Origin: Endozoicomonas sp. SCSIO W0465 | GTDB taxonomy: Bacteria > Pseudomonadota > Gammaproteobacteria > Pseudomonadales > Endozoicomonadaceae | Assembly: GCF_023716865.1 (NCBI RefSeq) | Contig: NZ_CP092417.1 | Coordinates: 2,830,001-2,894,000 of the forward strand | Length of the DNA: 64,000 nucleotides | Reading direction: 5' to 3' | Shown: positions 36,575 to 46,400 of the stretch, in pieces | Layout: each line of letters begins with the position of its first letter | How positions within the stretch are numbered: position 1 is the stretch's first letter | Made by a program: the position numbers and the translations under genes | Notes under the pieces: generated by a model | Database searches by the model: none | Told to the model about the DNA's origin: nothing | The model's input: the letters and a program-made list of their open reading frames with translations, nothing else

Positions 36575-37240
36575 ATGCAAAAACATTGGCTGGTTGTTCT
36601 GTTTGGTTTGTTATGGATTGGGCAAGTCTCTGCAGAGACTCGATATATCACTGATATTACCTATGTGCCCATGCGGACCGGGCCGAGTAATGAGTACCGG
36701 ATACTTCACCGTGGACTGAAGACCGGTACCGCGCTGGTACTGTTGGAAGAAGATTCTGGCAATGGCTTCAGTAAGGTGAAACACGGTGATCAGCAAGGCT
36801 ATGTACCGACACAGTATCTGATGACCAACCCTCCGGCTTTTCATCAGTTACCTGCCGCCCTGGATCGGGCCAGTAACATGGCGGCAGAGAACAAAGCGCT
36901 GGAAAAACGCCTGATCGAACGGGATGGCCAGCTGCAAGAGGTGACGTCCGAACTCAGCAAGGCTGACAATAAGCTGGAGCGTCAGCAGGTGGAGCTGAAA
37001 CGACTTCAGGATATTTCTGCTGAGCCCTTGGCTATTGATCGTCGTAACCAGCAGCTGGTTGAGGAAAACGAGCGGCTGAAAAACCAGTTGCAAGTGCTGC
37101 AGGCGGAAAATAGGCAGATGGATAGAGATATTAAACTGCGCTGGTTTCTTTTTGGGGGGGGCACGATATTGTTGGGTATTCTGCTTGGCCTGTTCCTGCC
37201 GATGTTGAAGATCCGCAAGAAAGAAAGTGCCTGGGTATAA
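36575..37240 (+). CDS. SH3-domain protein with coiled coil and C-terminal anchor (YgiM-like)
   Basis: This is a 221-residue protein from the ATG at 36575; an upstream ATG at 36557 adds six residues. A signal peptide (WLVVLFGLLWIGQVSAE) is followed by a bacterial SH3 domain (YVPMRTGPSNEYRILHRGLKTG ... GYVPTQYL). A coiled coil covers about residues 100-185 (ENKALEKRLIERDGQLQEV), and a C-terminal membrane helix (WFLFGGGTILLGILLGLFLP) ends with a positive tail. This is the TIGR04211 architecture. It is probably a periplasmic protein near peptidoglycan. It lies downstream of yciI in the same direction, and a MITE begins at its stop codon. Confidence 0.88.
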   Translation: MQKHWLVVLFGLLWIGQVSAETRYITDITYVPMRTGPSNEYRILHRGLKTGTALVLLEEDSGNGFSKVKHGDQQGYVPTQYLMTNPPAFHQLPAALDRASNMAAENKALEKRLIERDGQLQEVTSELSKADNKLERQQVELKRLQDISAEPLAIDRRNQQLVEENERLKNQLQVLQAENRQMDRDIKLRWFLFGGGTILLGILLGLFLPMLKIRKKESAWV

Positions 37241-37448
37241 GTAGCTAACCATATGAAATCATATATTTATGACTCCTTGTGCCGGCACTCTCGGCAACTG
37301 CTCCTGCGTTGCTCTAGCTCCTGCATCCATGCAGTCGTGCTTCGTTACAACTCCGGTCACATAGCTACGGCTATGCTCCCTCCGTTGTGCCTCGCATAGT
37401 ACCAGCCCAAGTAGCCAGAAATATTCGATTCCATATGGCCAGCTACTT
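37239..37448. mobile_element. MITE with IS1595-type ends
   Basis: This 210-bp non-coding element has ends AAGTAGCTAACCATATGAAA and, inverted, AAGTAGCTGGCCATATGGAA. The IS1595 copy at 7473-8760 has the same ends. It begins within the stop codon context of the SH3 gene. Inside is a short hairpin-rich core (for example CATAGCTACGGCTATG at 37361-37376). No clear target duplication is seen. Confidence 0.8.
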
Positions 37449-37487
37449 AGGTGTTTTTCAGGGAGGTCAGAGCAAACCGGACCTCCC

Positions 37488-37766
37488 TCAACGGTCGTTG
37501 TGGCCAAGAGCCCTTGCGGGGTCGATGATATCCCTGACCTTCTGCTTGATTTCCCTGGGTTGAGGAAAACCACCATCCTTTTTCCTTTCCCAGATAGCTT
37601 CGCCATTGAGCTTGATTATAAAGATTCCACCCGTTCCCGGCTTTAACCGAACCTCGCCCAGATCCGTGCTAAAGGTACTTAGCAGCTCCTGTGCAAGCCA
37701 GGCAGAACGTAACAGCCATTGGCATTGACTGCAGTACTCAATCTCGATAACAGGCTTTTCAGTCAT
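37488..37766 (-). CDS. Rdx (SelT/SelW/SelH) family thioredoxin-like protein
   Basis: This 92-residue protein has the redox motif C-x-x-C in EIEYCSQCQWLLRSAWLAQELL and the family block GEVRLKPGTGGIFIIKLNGEAIWERK, then GGFPQPREIKQKVRD. Cys stands where animal members have selenocysteine, as is usual in bacteria. The partner and substrate are unknown. It is divergent from the O-methyltransferase gene. Confidence 0.9.
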   Translation of the reverse strand: MTEKPVIEIEYCSQCQWLLRSAWLAQELLSTFSTDLGEVRLKPGTGGIFIIKLNGEAIWERKKDGGFPQPREIKQKVRDIIDPARALGHNDR

Positions 37767-37880
37767 GGCTCCCTCGCTTAGAATCCGCAGCTTATTTTTT
37801 AACGCTTTATCATGTGTGGCCTCATCTTCATGGAGAGTGCCGTTTTTATCAAGGCTCTTTTATCAAAAAAGGTACAGTGC

Positions 37881-38528
37881 ATGGATTGGATGGTTGATCC
37901 GGCAATTGACAGCTATTGCCAGGAAATGACATCCGGTGAGTCTCCGATTCTGGCAGAGCTGGCTCAGGCTACCGTGGATAGAACTCGCTATCCGGTGAAT
38001 CTCTCTGGTCGGCTGGTGGGGCAAACCCTGAAAATGCTGCTGAAGATCAGCCGTAGCAAAACAGTGCTTGAGATCGGTATGTTTACCGGCTATGCCGCAC
38101 TGTCCATGGCAGAAGGGTTACCCGATGATGGCGTGGTGTATGCCTGTGAGACCAACCCACGGTCCATTGCCATTGGACAGGAGTTTTTTGACCGCTCCCC
38201 CCATGGGCATAAAATCAAAGTACTCTTTGGCAGAGCGCTGGATACCATCCCGCAATTGACAGCGGAAATCCGGGACAAACTGGATCTGGTGTTTATTGAT
38301 GCAGACAAGAAGAAGTACCGCGATTATCTGGAGATGGTGCTGCCCATGATGAGCCCACAGGGGCTGGTGGTTATTGATGATGCGCTCTGGAAAGGGAAGG
38401 TGCTTGATCCTCAAGAGGAACGGGATCAGGTGATTGCCGATCTGAATCGTTACATTTATGAGCACCCGAACCTTGAGAGTGTGCTGCTGCCCATCCGACA
38501 TGGCTTAAATATTGTGCGAAAAGTCTGA
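37881..38528 (+). CDS. O-methyltransferase family 3, SAM-dependent
   Basis: This is a 215-residue enzyme from the ATG at 37881 (MDWMVDPAID), with AAGG eight bases upstream; an in-frame ATG at 37812 would add 23 residues. The class I methyltransferase motif VLEIGMFTGYAALSMAEGLP binds SAM. The metal-binding FIDADKKKYRDYLEMV and VIDDALWKGKV are typical of catechol/caffeoyl-CoA O-methyltransferases. The substrate is unknown. Confidence 0.9.
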   Translation: MDWMVDPAIDSYCQEMTSGESPILAELAQATVDRTRYPVNLSGRLVGQTLKMLLKISRSKTVLEIGMFTGYAALSMAEGLPDDGVVYACETNPRSIAIGQEFFDRSPHGHKIKVLFGRALDTIPQLTAEIRDKLDLVFIDADKKKYRDYLEMVLPMMSPQGLVVIDDALWKGKVLDPQEERDQVIADLNRYIYEHPNLESVLLPIRHGLNIVRKV

Positions 38529-38600
38529 TCTTTTACCATTTTGCCATCTATCCACTATTATCCATTACTGCCAAATAGTAATTAAGAAGAAGGGGCGTTC

Positions 38601-38915
38601 ATGATTATCTATGAAGTCAATTGTCTGGTGGATAATGGTATTGTGGATGAGTTCAGGGCCTGGTTAACGCCGCACGTTGAGGCGGTGCTGCAGGCCGAAG
38701 GATTTCACAGTGCGCAAGTGTTTAAACTGACGGATGATGAGCAGCTGACAGCCAGACCGTATTCAACCGGTTTTTCCATCCGCTATCGAGTGTCTGGACA
38801 GAGTGCGCTGGATCACTACCTGCTCCACCTTGCACCTGCACTTCGCCGGGATGGCATTGACACATTTGGTAATCAGTTCACAACTTATCGTCGGGTATTA
38901 ACAGAAGACGCTTAA
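38601..38915 (+). CDS. DUF4286 family protein
   Basis: This 104-residue protein has the family start MIIYEVNCLVDNGIVDEFRAWL and the block YRVSGQSALDHYLLHLAPALRRDG, a ferredoxin-like fold of unknown function. AAGGGG lies eight bases before the ATG. It is followed by a bidirectional terminator at 38945-38971. Confidence 0.88.
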   Translation: MIIYEVNCLVDNGIVDEFRAWLTPHVEAVLQAEGFHSAQVFKLTDDEQLTARPYSTGFSIRYRVSGQSALDHYLLHLAPALRRDGIDTFGNQFTTYRRVLTEDA

Positions 38916-38944
38916 GCATTTTTCAAGAGCATTTTTCATAAAAG

Positions 38945-38971
38945 CCGGGAGACTATTCATTGTTCTCCCGG
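38945..38971. terminator. Bidirectional terminator between convergent genes
   Basis: An 8-bp perfect stem CCGGGAGA/TCTCCCGG with an 11-base loop lies between the DUF4286 gene and the leftward solute-binding protein gene. The T tracts around it are weak. Confidence 0.7.
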
Positions 38972-38979
38972 AGCATTGC

Positions 38980-39723
38980 TTATAAATGGTTATAACTATT
39001 GATCATCTGTTGGATTTCACCTGACTGGTGCATCCTTTTCAACTCACTATTCAATTGCCTAACGATAGCCGGGTCTGTGTCTTTGTGCATGGCCAGCCAC
39101 AGGGAACTTTCGCTGAAGGTATGAATGGGTTTGACCGGTATGTTGAAGTTGGATGCCGTGTAAGGCCCGGTCAATGAGCTGGAAGCCCAGAGTTTAATCT
39201 GGCCCAGTTTCAGCTTTACGACATTGATCGCATCACTTTTGGCAGGCACCACATCAATACTGCTCTCTATCAGATGATCGGTGATGGCATCAAACTCATA
39301 GGAACCGACCTGAAACTGTCTCAAATCATCCAGTGAGTTGATGGTCACCTCGCTATCCTGAGGCGCAAGAATTACCCAGTCTTCCTCATAAAGTGGCCCT
39401 ACCCACTGGAAGCTATTCTCACGCTCGGGGGTACGGAATGTGGAATAGATCCCAAAACCTGAGGTGCCTTTGGCACTGTTGTAGGCTTCATCCCAGTCAC
39501 TCATCAAGGTGAAATCCACCTCATACCCTGTAGCGGCAAAAAGCTTGCGCATGATGTCGGTAGCAAAGCCGGAGACTCGATCATTACGGGCATAAGAGGT
39601 GCCATTATTGGTCATGTTCAGTGGTGGAAAGTTTTCGGTGAGCAGGTGAAAACTGCTGGTTTGAGCGTTGCCGGTTAATGAAAAAAACAGCAAGAACAAA
39701 AATGGAATACAGCGAAACTTCAT
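38980..39723 (-). CDS. Family 3 solute-binding protein
   Basis: This is a 247-residue periplasmic protein from the ATG at 39723, which has TAGGGAT upstream; the frame runs to 39792 but the extra part lacks a site. The signal peptide is MKFRCIPFLFLLFFSLTGNA. The fold of polar amino-acid binding proteins is visible: VSGFATDIMRKLFAATGYEV, STFRTPERENSFQWVGPLY, and SSLWLAMHKDTDPAIVRQLN. No permease or ATPase gene lies next to it, so it may work as an orphan binding protein or sensor. The ligand is unknown. Confidence 0.88.
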   Translation of the reverse strand: MKFRCIPFLFLLFFSLTGNAQTSSFHLLTENFPPLNMTNNGTSYARNDRVSGFATDIMRKLFAATGYEVDFTLMSDWDEAYNSAKGTSGFGIYSTFRTPERENSFQWVGPLYEEDWVILAPQDSEVTINSLDDLRQFQVGSYEFDAITDHLIESSIDVVPAKSDAINVVKLKLGQIKLWASSSLTGPYTASNFNIPVKPIHTFSESSLWLAMHKDTDPAIVRQLNSELKRMHQSGEIQQMINSYNHL

Positions 39724-39909
39724 TGCGATCCCTACCGCTAAAAATCTTGTTCGATCAGTTATTGCCTGTTGATGGTAAGTGAAAGCGACCATCAGAAAAA
39801 GACGAGTAGAATATAAGAGTATGCCTCTTACGGCAATCAGCGTGCCAATAACATCCCGATATCTTCACTTTCGCAGTGATGTCAGGATGGAACAGCGCGC
39901 AAAATGCAC

Positions 39910-40611
39910 TTAACAGCGTTTCACTCTTTTCGGTTGGTGGTGGTCGGCTGCCTCAGTTATTTTAAGTGCATCAGCCGCAGAAGTCAGCTGCGCCATCAGT
40001 TGGTCATACTGTCCGGAAGGACCATGGACCTTAAATATCCGCAGCAGATTTTTCAGGAAGGTTTTGACGGCCTGTCGTTTTTCCGGTGATAGCAGGTCAA
40101 GGTTATCAATGCCTTTCATGAAACACTCGATTGACCTGCGTGACTGCTCAACACTGTACGATTCGAACGCTATTAATAATGTGGAAGGGCAAGTTGTCTG
40201 GTGACCGCCAGTTGCTTCCATCAGTATATAGCCGGGGGGCTCAATGATATCAAGGTAGCCGGAGGGAACGTGCTTTTTCTGGGCTTCGCAGTCCTCAGTA
40301 ATCCGGGCTTTAATGCTGGCAGCATCGCTGTTTTCGCGGAGATATTGGCACAACACACGTTGACTGGTGCGATCTTCCGACAACTGATGTCCATGCTCAA
40401 AGGCTCTGGAGAACAGTGCCTGTTCGGCGGCTATTGTTTGTTGTGTCTGAGCCTCAAGTGCTGGTTTCAGGCTGGCTTCCAGTTGTGCAACGGCTGTCCT
40501 GACCAGCGCGGAGTTTTCAGTAATGGTTTTTTCTACTGACTGAATATGTTGTTGTAAGCTGGCAATTTTGTTTTCTACATCATCAATTTGATCCTGCTTT
40601 TCCCGCTCCAT
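39910..40611 (-). CDS. Unknown coiled-coil protein next to IS1380 fragment
   Basis: The protein is 233 residues if started at the ATG at 40611 (MEREKQDQIDDVENKIASLQ). The frame continues to 40749 but that part is antisense to the IS1380 fragment, so the true N-terminus may have been lost at the junction near 40644. Residues 1-55 form a coiled coil. The rest is mostly helical, ending in HHQPKRVKRC. No family is recognised and no ribosome-binding site is clear before 40611. It may be an N-truncated gene. Confidence 0.5.
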   Translation of the reverse strand: MEREKQDQIDDVENKIASLQQHIQSVEKTITENSALVRTAVAQLEASLKPALEAQTQQTIAAEQALFSRAFEHGHQLSEDRTSQRVLCQYLRENSDAASIKARITEDCEAQKKHVPSGYLDIIEPPGYILMEATGGHQTTCPSTLLIAFESYSVEQSRRSIECFMKGIDNLDLLSPEKRQAVKTFLKNLLRIFKVHGPSGQYDQLMAQLTSAADALKITEAADHHQPKRVKRC

Positions 40612-40643
40612 TTGACGCTGATCCGGCAGTCCTGGCCGAAAAC

Positions 40644-40782
40644 ACATCTCATTATCCGGGGAGACAGCCATTTTGCCCAGCCGGAGCTGATGCGCGTTGT
40701 TGACCAGGATAAAGCCGCTGATTACGTGCTGGGTAAAGGTGCAGGCCATCCAACGGCCTTAAGGCCGATGTCGGATGAGAGC
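40644..40782 (+). repeat. 139-bp inverted repeat, left arm
   Basis: This IS1380-derived segment starts ACATCTCATTATCCGGGG and ends in GGATGAGAGC. It recurs in inverse orientation at 47182-47320 with one mismatch. The two arms enclose about 6.4 kb with the IS1634 element and the large ankyrin gene. Confidence 0.85.
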
Positions 40783-41362
40783 ATGAGGGAAGCTCGCCAC
40801 TGTCTGCAAACACGTACAGCTTACGCCCGATTGAACAAATTACAGATACCTTACCGGGTGCGTCTGTATGGCGAGGCACAGTATCAGGCGAAGAGCTGGA
40901 AAGGACTCGATACACGCGTCATCTATAAAGGCTGAAGTGAACCAGATGGGTGACAACCCCCGCTTTGTAGTGACATCCATCAAAAATGCTTCAGCCAAGT
41001 GCATTAATGAGCAGTTCTATTGTCCCAGAGGACAGGATGAAAACTACATTAAACACCTGAAAAATGATCTGTCCTGTGATCGGACTTCGGATATGGGCTT
41101 CCGGGCGAATGCCTTGCGCATGTACTACGCCTGTGCCGCTTATGTTCTGCATTACGAAATGAGAACCACTGTATTGGAGGGCACAGATTTGCAGAGGGCT
41201 CAGCCTTCAACAGTTATTGCCAAGCTGTTCAAAATTGCCGTTAAGGTGGTGGAATATAAAGACCGTGTGAAGCTGCATCTGCCCAGTAGTAACCCAATGA
41301 AAGTGTTGCTACAGCGAGTGACGGACGCTTTTGCTGCCATGCCAGTTCTCAAACCAGGGTAA
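40644..41362 (+). pseudogene. IS1380-family transposase, 3' half
   Basis: Translation runs HLIIRGDSHFAQPELMRVVD through LQIPYRVRLYGEAQYQAKSW. A one-base gain near 40929 shifts the frame, and it resumes as GDNPRFVVTSIKNASAKCIN. The C-terminal DDE Glu region follows, with QDENYIKHLKNDLSCDRTSD, ending at 41360-41362. The 5' half is missing here. A complementary 5' fragment lies inverted at 47182-47664, so one element seems to have been broken and rearranged. Confidence 0.8.
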
Positions 41363-41449
41363 TAGACACAACTTTTCGGTTGGGGGCGTTTTATTGGATC
41401 AGCTGAAGGCGGGTGAACGGAAATAGGGAAATAATTCAGGGACTACTCC

Positions 41450-43192
41450 TTAATCCGTCATTCAGCACTCAATCTGAGAATTTCCCTACACCGGCTAAAA
41501 TGTAAAAAATTCTCAGAATGAACATGTCCAATGCATCCTCATCAGTTCCACATTCAACGTATCGATCATATGGGTTTGGTTGCCGGTATGTGCAAAGAAC
41601 TCGGTATCTCTAATCATCTGGATTCCCTGGTTCCTAACCAATCTGAACACCGGAATATTTCCTTTGGCGAAACCGTAGTATCAATGCTGCTTAACGGCCT
41701 TGGGTTCACTGCCCGCACGCTTCATATGTTCCCGGAGTTTCATGCTGATAAACCGCTGGATAAACTCATCAGGCCCGGTATTAAACCCGAACACATTAAC
41801 GACAGTGTACTCGGCAGAGCCCTGGATCAGCTTTTTGAACTGGATGTAAGTGAGGTCTATTTATCGCTGGCTGTCAAGGCAGTGAATGTCTTAAAACTGC
41901 CGTGCAAGGCTCTGAACCTTGACTCAACAAGCTTGCATGTGGACGGCGTTTATAACAGCGAATCTGACGTCGACGAAGAAGATATGCACTGTATCAAACT
42001 CTGTCGTGGATACAGCAGGGATCATCGACCCGAGCTCAACCAGGCAATACTGCTGATGATGACGGAAAATCAGGCCGGTATTCCCGTTTTTATGAAAGCG
42101 TCCAGTGGCAACGTAAACGACAATAAAAACTTTAAAAAAGTCATCAGCAGCCATTTGAAATCCTACCGGGAAGCCCTGAATAATCGCTACCTGATTGGTG
42201 ATGCAGCACTTTATACAACAGATAACGTACAGATACTTCATCAGCAGGGCCAGCAATTTATCACCCGGGTTCCGTCAAAAATCAAAGAAGCCAGAGAACT
42301 GATTGACAGTGTCGCTTCTTGTGAAATGACACCAGTGGAGGGTGCTGAGGGCTATGAGAGTCATGAAATGCTGTCAGATCATGCGGGTGTCTCCCAGCGC
42401 TGGATTCTGGTCCGCAGCGAGCAGGCTCGAAAGAGCGAACAAAAAACACTGCTGAAAAAAATGCTAAAGAAGTCTGAGAAAGAAGCAGAAGCGCTGACCA
42501 GTAAACTGGCCAAAAAAGCCTTCAAGTGTGAAACCGACGCATTGCGTGCGTTCGATGAATGGCAGTCAAAAACTATTTATTGTCAGGCGGAACCTGTCAT
42601 TACTGAGAAACCCTGCTATACCAAGGTAGGTCGTCCGGAGAAAGGCTCTAAACCGGACAGTATTGAATATTATGTGAGCGGATATCCTTGGGTATCCGTT
42701 GACTGTCGCAAAGATGCAGAGTGTTCTCTGGGTTGCTTTGTGCTGGCGACGAATGATCTGGACGACAGTCGGCTGAGTACAGCAGAAGTGCTAAGTACTT
42801 ACAAATCACAACAGTCAGTAGAGCGTGGCTTTCGGTTTTTGAAGAGCCCGGAGTTTCTGGTTTCTTCGCTGTTTTTAAAGAAACCGGAACGAATAGAAGC
42901 CTTGCTGATGGTGATGACGCTGTGTCTGTTAGTGTATGCGGCGATTCAGCATCGAATTAGGCATGAGCTAAAACGACAGAGTCGGTTTTTCCCGGACATG
43001 AAGCGGAAACCCTGCCAAAACCCGACAGCGCGTTGGGTGTTTTTCTGCTTTCAGGGTATCAACGTGCTATTGGTCGATGGACATGAAAAGCATGTGGTTG
43101 GATTACAAGAAAGGCAGTTGACTATTATTTCAATTCTTGGGCGACCGTATCAGGAAATTTATTCCTGATACGGGTGCTGAATGACGGCTTAA
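41450..43192 (+). mobile_element. IS1634-family insertion sequence
   Basis: The element is about 1743 bp. Its inverted ends are TTAATCCGTCATTCAGCAC at 41450 and GTGCTGAATGACGGCTTAA ending at 43192, with one mismatch. One transposase gene lies within. A target duplication is not obvious. It lies between an IS1380 fragment and the large ankyrin gene. Confidence 0.85.
41531..43168 (+). CDS. IS1634-family transposase
   Basis: This 545-residue DDE transposase of the IS4/IS1634 group has an N-terminal helical region (MCKELGISNHLDSLVPNQ) and the first Asp block ALNLDSTSLHVDGVY. It continues with RYLIGDAALYTTDNV and the YREK-like region TYKSQQSVERGFRFLKSPEF. An IS1634-typical Lys/Glu coiled segment is present near 315-345. 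Length and motifs suggest an intact gene. Confidence 0.9.
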   Translation: MHPHQFHIQRIDHMGLVAGMCKELGISNHLDSLVPNQSEHRNISFGETVVSMLLNGLGFTARTLHMFPEFHADKPLDKLIRPGIKPEHINDSVLGRALDQLFELDVSEVYLSLAVKAVNVLKLPCKALNLDSTSLHVDGVYNSESDVDEEDMHCIKLCRGYSRDHRPELNQAILLMMTENQAGIPVFMKASSGNVNDNKNFKKVISSHLKSYREALNNRYLIGDAALYTTDNVQILHQQGQQFITRVPSKIKEARELIDSVASCEMTPVEGAEGYESHEMLSDHAGVSQRWILVRSEQARKSEQKTLLKKMLKKSEKEAEALTSKLAKKAFKCETDALRAFDEWQSKTIYCQAEPVITEKPCYTKVGRPEKGSKPDSIEYYVSGYPWVSVDCRKDAECSLGCFVLATNDLDDSRLSTAEVLSTYKSQQSVERGFRFLKSPEFLVSSLFLKKPERIEALLMVMTLCLLVYAAIQHRIRHELKRQSRFFPDMKRKPCQNPTARWVFFCFQGINVLLVDGHEKHVVGLQERQLTIISILGRPYQEIYS

Positions 43193-43404
43193 TGGGCAGA
43201 GCAAATGTTATTCATCCCTTGATGTGAAACTATCGCATCATTAGGGAAACTTTTTTGTTACTGTGGGAATTCAGACGGCCTGCTGGTGTCCAATGGTTTT
43301 ATTTTCAGACGTTCATTCTGACCAATCCGCTGCTTAATATGCTGAAATGGACTACCGCTTCTCTGGGATACAGGGAATCAAACTCTATCAAAACGTCAAT
43401 CAAT

Positions 43405-46400
43405 ATGAATAACATCTGTGTAACCCAATCATCTCCTGCACCATTGCCCGCTGTCTCAGAATTACCAGAATCAGATAATCATTGCATTAATACGGCGGCC
43501 AACACTCTGGACTGCTCGACTGGCAACTTATCACGCAAGCGGAAATGCCATATTCCTGATTCAGAGCCAGAGGTTCGAGTCAATGCTCCCTGCCCTGGTG
43601 GTGACGATCCAATAGTGCCTGTCAAGCGTTGCAGAAGGGCAGATATCGACCGTGAGGACAGCAACGGTAACACCCCTCTGTGTCTGGCAGCACAAAATGG
43701 CCAGGGTGAAGAAATCAACCGTCTGGTCCGGGAAGGCGCTTATATTCATCATCTCAATCACGCCGGTAATAACGCTTTGATGCTGGCCGCACAAACTGGC
43801 CAGCATGACATTTTGACACGTTTTGATCTGGAAGAGGTTGATATCTTTCATGTGAATCGTGAGGGTGATAACGCTCTGACGCTGGCGGCCCCTGGCGGGC
43901 ATCTGCCGGTGGTGAAATGGCTGGTGGTGATGGGCGCCAATATTTACCAGTGCAATCTTAACGGCGATAACGTCCTGACCCTGGCAGCGGGCAGTGGACA
44001 ACTTCCTTTACTGCACTGGTTATTGGACAGTGCAAGAAATTTCATCACCACACCGCTTGATGTCAACAGGGAGAATTTTGAAGGCAATACTGCGCTGATG
44101 CTGGCAGCCCAAAACGGCCATTTGGAAGTGGCCCAGTTGCTGGCAGGGCACGGGAGCACACTCACCCACTACAATAACGAGGTGAGTGATGCCCTGTCAC
44201 TGGCTGCCCGGGAGGGCCATATTGAGATCATCCAATGGCTCTGCACCCAAAATGTGAATATCCATAAAATATATCCAGACGATCGTACTATTCTTCATCA
44301 CGCCATCACAGGCGGCCACTTGCCTGTTGTTCAATGGCTGTTGCGAATGGGCGTCAATCCCTGTCAGATCGATCATAATGGTAGTAACTGTCTGATGTAT
44401 GCAGCAGATTGTGGGCATGTTGAACTCCTCGACAGTTTGCTTCCAAAGGCGCTTTCCGGCATTAATCAAACCAATCAATGTGGTAACAGTCCTCTGCTCA
44501 TGGCTATTTCGGGTGGGCATCTCAAAGTCGCCCGGCTGCTTGTGCAACACGGAGCCAATATCCATCAGATTAACAGAGAGCATAACAGTGCCCTGACCTT
44601 GGCCGCCAGCCATCATGAACCCACGGCTCGTTGGTTATGTTCACTGGACGCAGATATCCATTACGTTGACAGCGACGGCAATAATGCCTTCATGCTGGCT
44701 GCTGCCAGTGGCTTTATGGAACTGATGGAGAGTCTTGCGCTATCAGGCGTTGATATCCATCAGGTAAATCACAATGGCGATAACGCCTTTACCCTGGCGG
44801 CAAGCAAAGGTTACCTGAAAGCGAGTCAATGGCTGTGGCAAAAAGGGTTGAATATTCACCAAATTAACCAACAGCACCACAATGCTGTTACTCTGGCTGC
44901 CATGGCAGGCTCAATGGCAATGGTTCAGTGGTTGCATTCAGTGGATGTTGACATGGATCAGATAGCGAGTGATGGAAGTGCTTCCATACCCCAACGTTTT
45001 GGTTGTAATGCGTTCGTTCTGGCCGTGAGTAATGGTCATATTGAGCTGGCGCAGTGGTTAAAACGGCAAGGGCTTAATATCCACCACACGGATTATTCTG
45101 ACAATAATGCACTAATGCTGGCAGCACAGAAAGGTCAGCTGGCTGCAGTGCGTTGGCTTCATCAGCAAGGTTTCGGGCTTGATCATATCAATAGATCGAA
45201 CCATTCTTACCTTTCTTCCAGTGGTAAGGACAATGCCTTGTCTCTTGCCGCCAGCTATGGCCATTTATCAGTGGTACAGTGGCTGTTTCAACAGGGGGTT
45301 GACCTTTCTCATATCACTGAGTGCGGAAATAATGTCCTTATGCTGGCAGCCCAGTGCGGTAATCTCGATATGGTACGTTGGCTTCATAATCGGGGTGTAG
45401 ACCTTCATCATGTCAATGAACTCGGTGACAGTGCCCTCAATCTGGCCGCCAGTAAGGGGCATTTAAGTGTTGTTCAATGGCTCAGTTTCCAGCGTGTTTC
45501 GGGCGGTCGCAATAATCAAGGTGATGATGCTGTGTCACTGGCTACCATGCATGGTCATGTTTCAGTCGTTAAATGGCTGGGTCAACGCATCGCTTTACAT
45601 CAGCGTTACCCGGATCTCTTGCTGCTTGCCCTGAAATGGTCTTGCCAGTCATTAGCGGTTTGGTTCTGCCTTGTGGGAATGAATGTCTGTTGTTTCGACA
45701 AGCGCGGTAATAGCCCCCTGATGCTGGCGGCAAAAAACGGATATCTGGCTCTGGTTAATTGCTTTTGGCAAAAGGGCCATAACTTGCATCATCTTAACCA
45801 GGATAGAAAAAATGCCCTGATGCTGGCTGCAGAAAATGGCCATCTTCCAGTGATTCAGTGGTTATATGAAAAACGAGTGGATATTCTTCAGAAGAACGCT
45901 AGAGGTGACAGCGCTCTGGATATAGCGGTTGATGAAGGCCACTTTGAAGTGGCAAAGTGGCTCTTTCAGCGAGGGGCAACTTTCCAGTCTGATTACAGGG
46001 ATATCGGCCACATCGTGTGGGTTGCCGAATCAGGGCAGCTTGAGTTTCTTCAATGGTTGCATCAGCTGGGTTTTAATCTCGATCATCCTCAAGATTCAGC
46101 TATGTTGTGCGCGCTATCGGGAAACCATTTACCGATAGTTAAGTGGTGCTTCCAGATGGGAACAAATTGGCAAATCGTTACTGAGAGTGGTGATACTTGC
46201 TTTACTCTGGCGGCGAGAAGTGGGGATTTGCGGATACTTAAGTGGCTGTGTCAACAGACAGCGGGCATTCAGTATGCTGATGGTATCGAGGGCGTTGACA
46301 GAACGATGCTGGAAGATGCCGCTTCTGGTGGACATTTACATATACTGCAATGGCTAAAGGATCAGGGCCTTTACTTCATGGCTATTCATCCCGGTGATGA

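Noticed and set aside
37488..37766. Selenoprotein of the SelW type
   Set aside because: The motif is CSQC with normal Cys codons and there is no in-frame TGA.
40612..40749. N-terminal extension of the coiled-coil gene into the IS1380 fragment
   Set aside because: This part is antisense to a recognisable transposase segment, so it is probably not original coding sequence.
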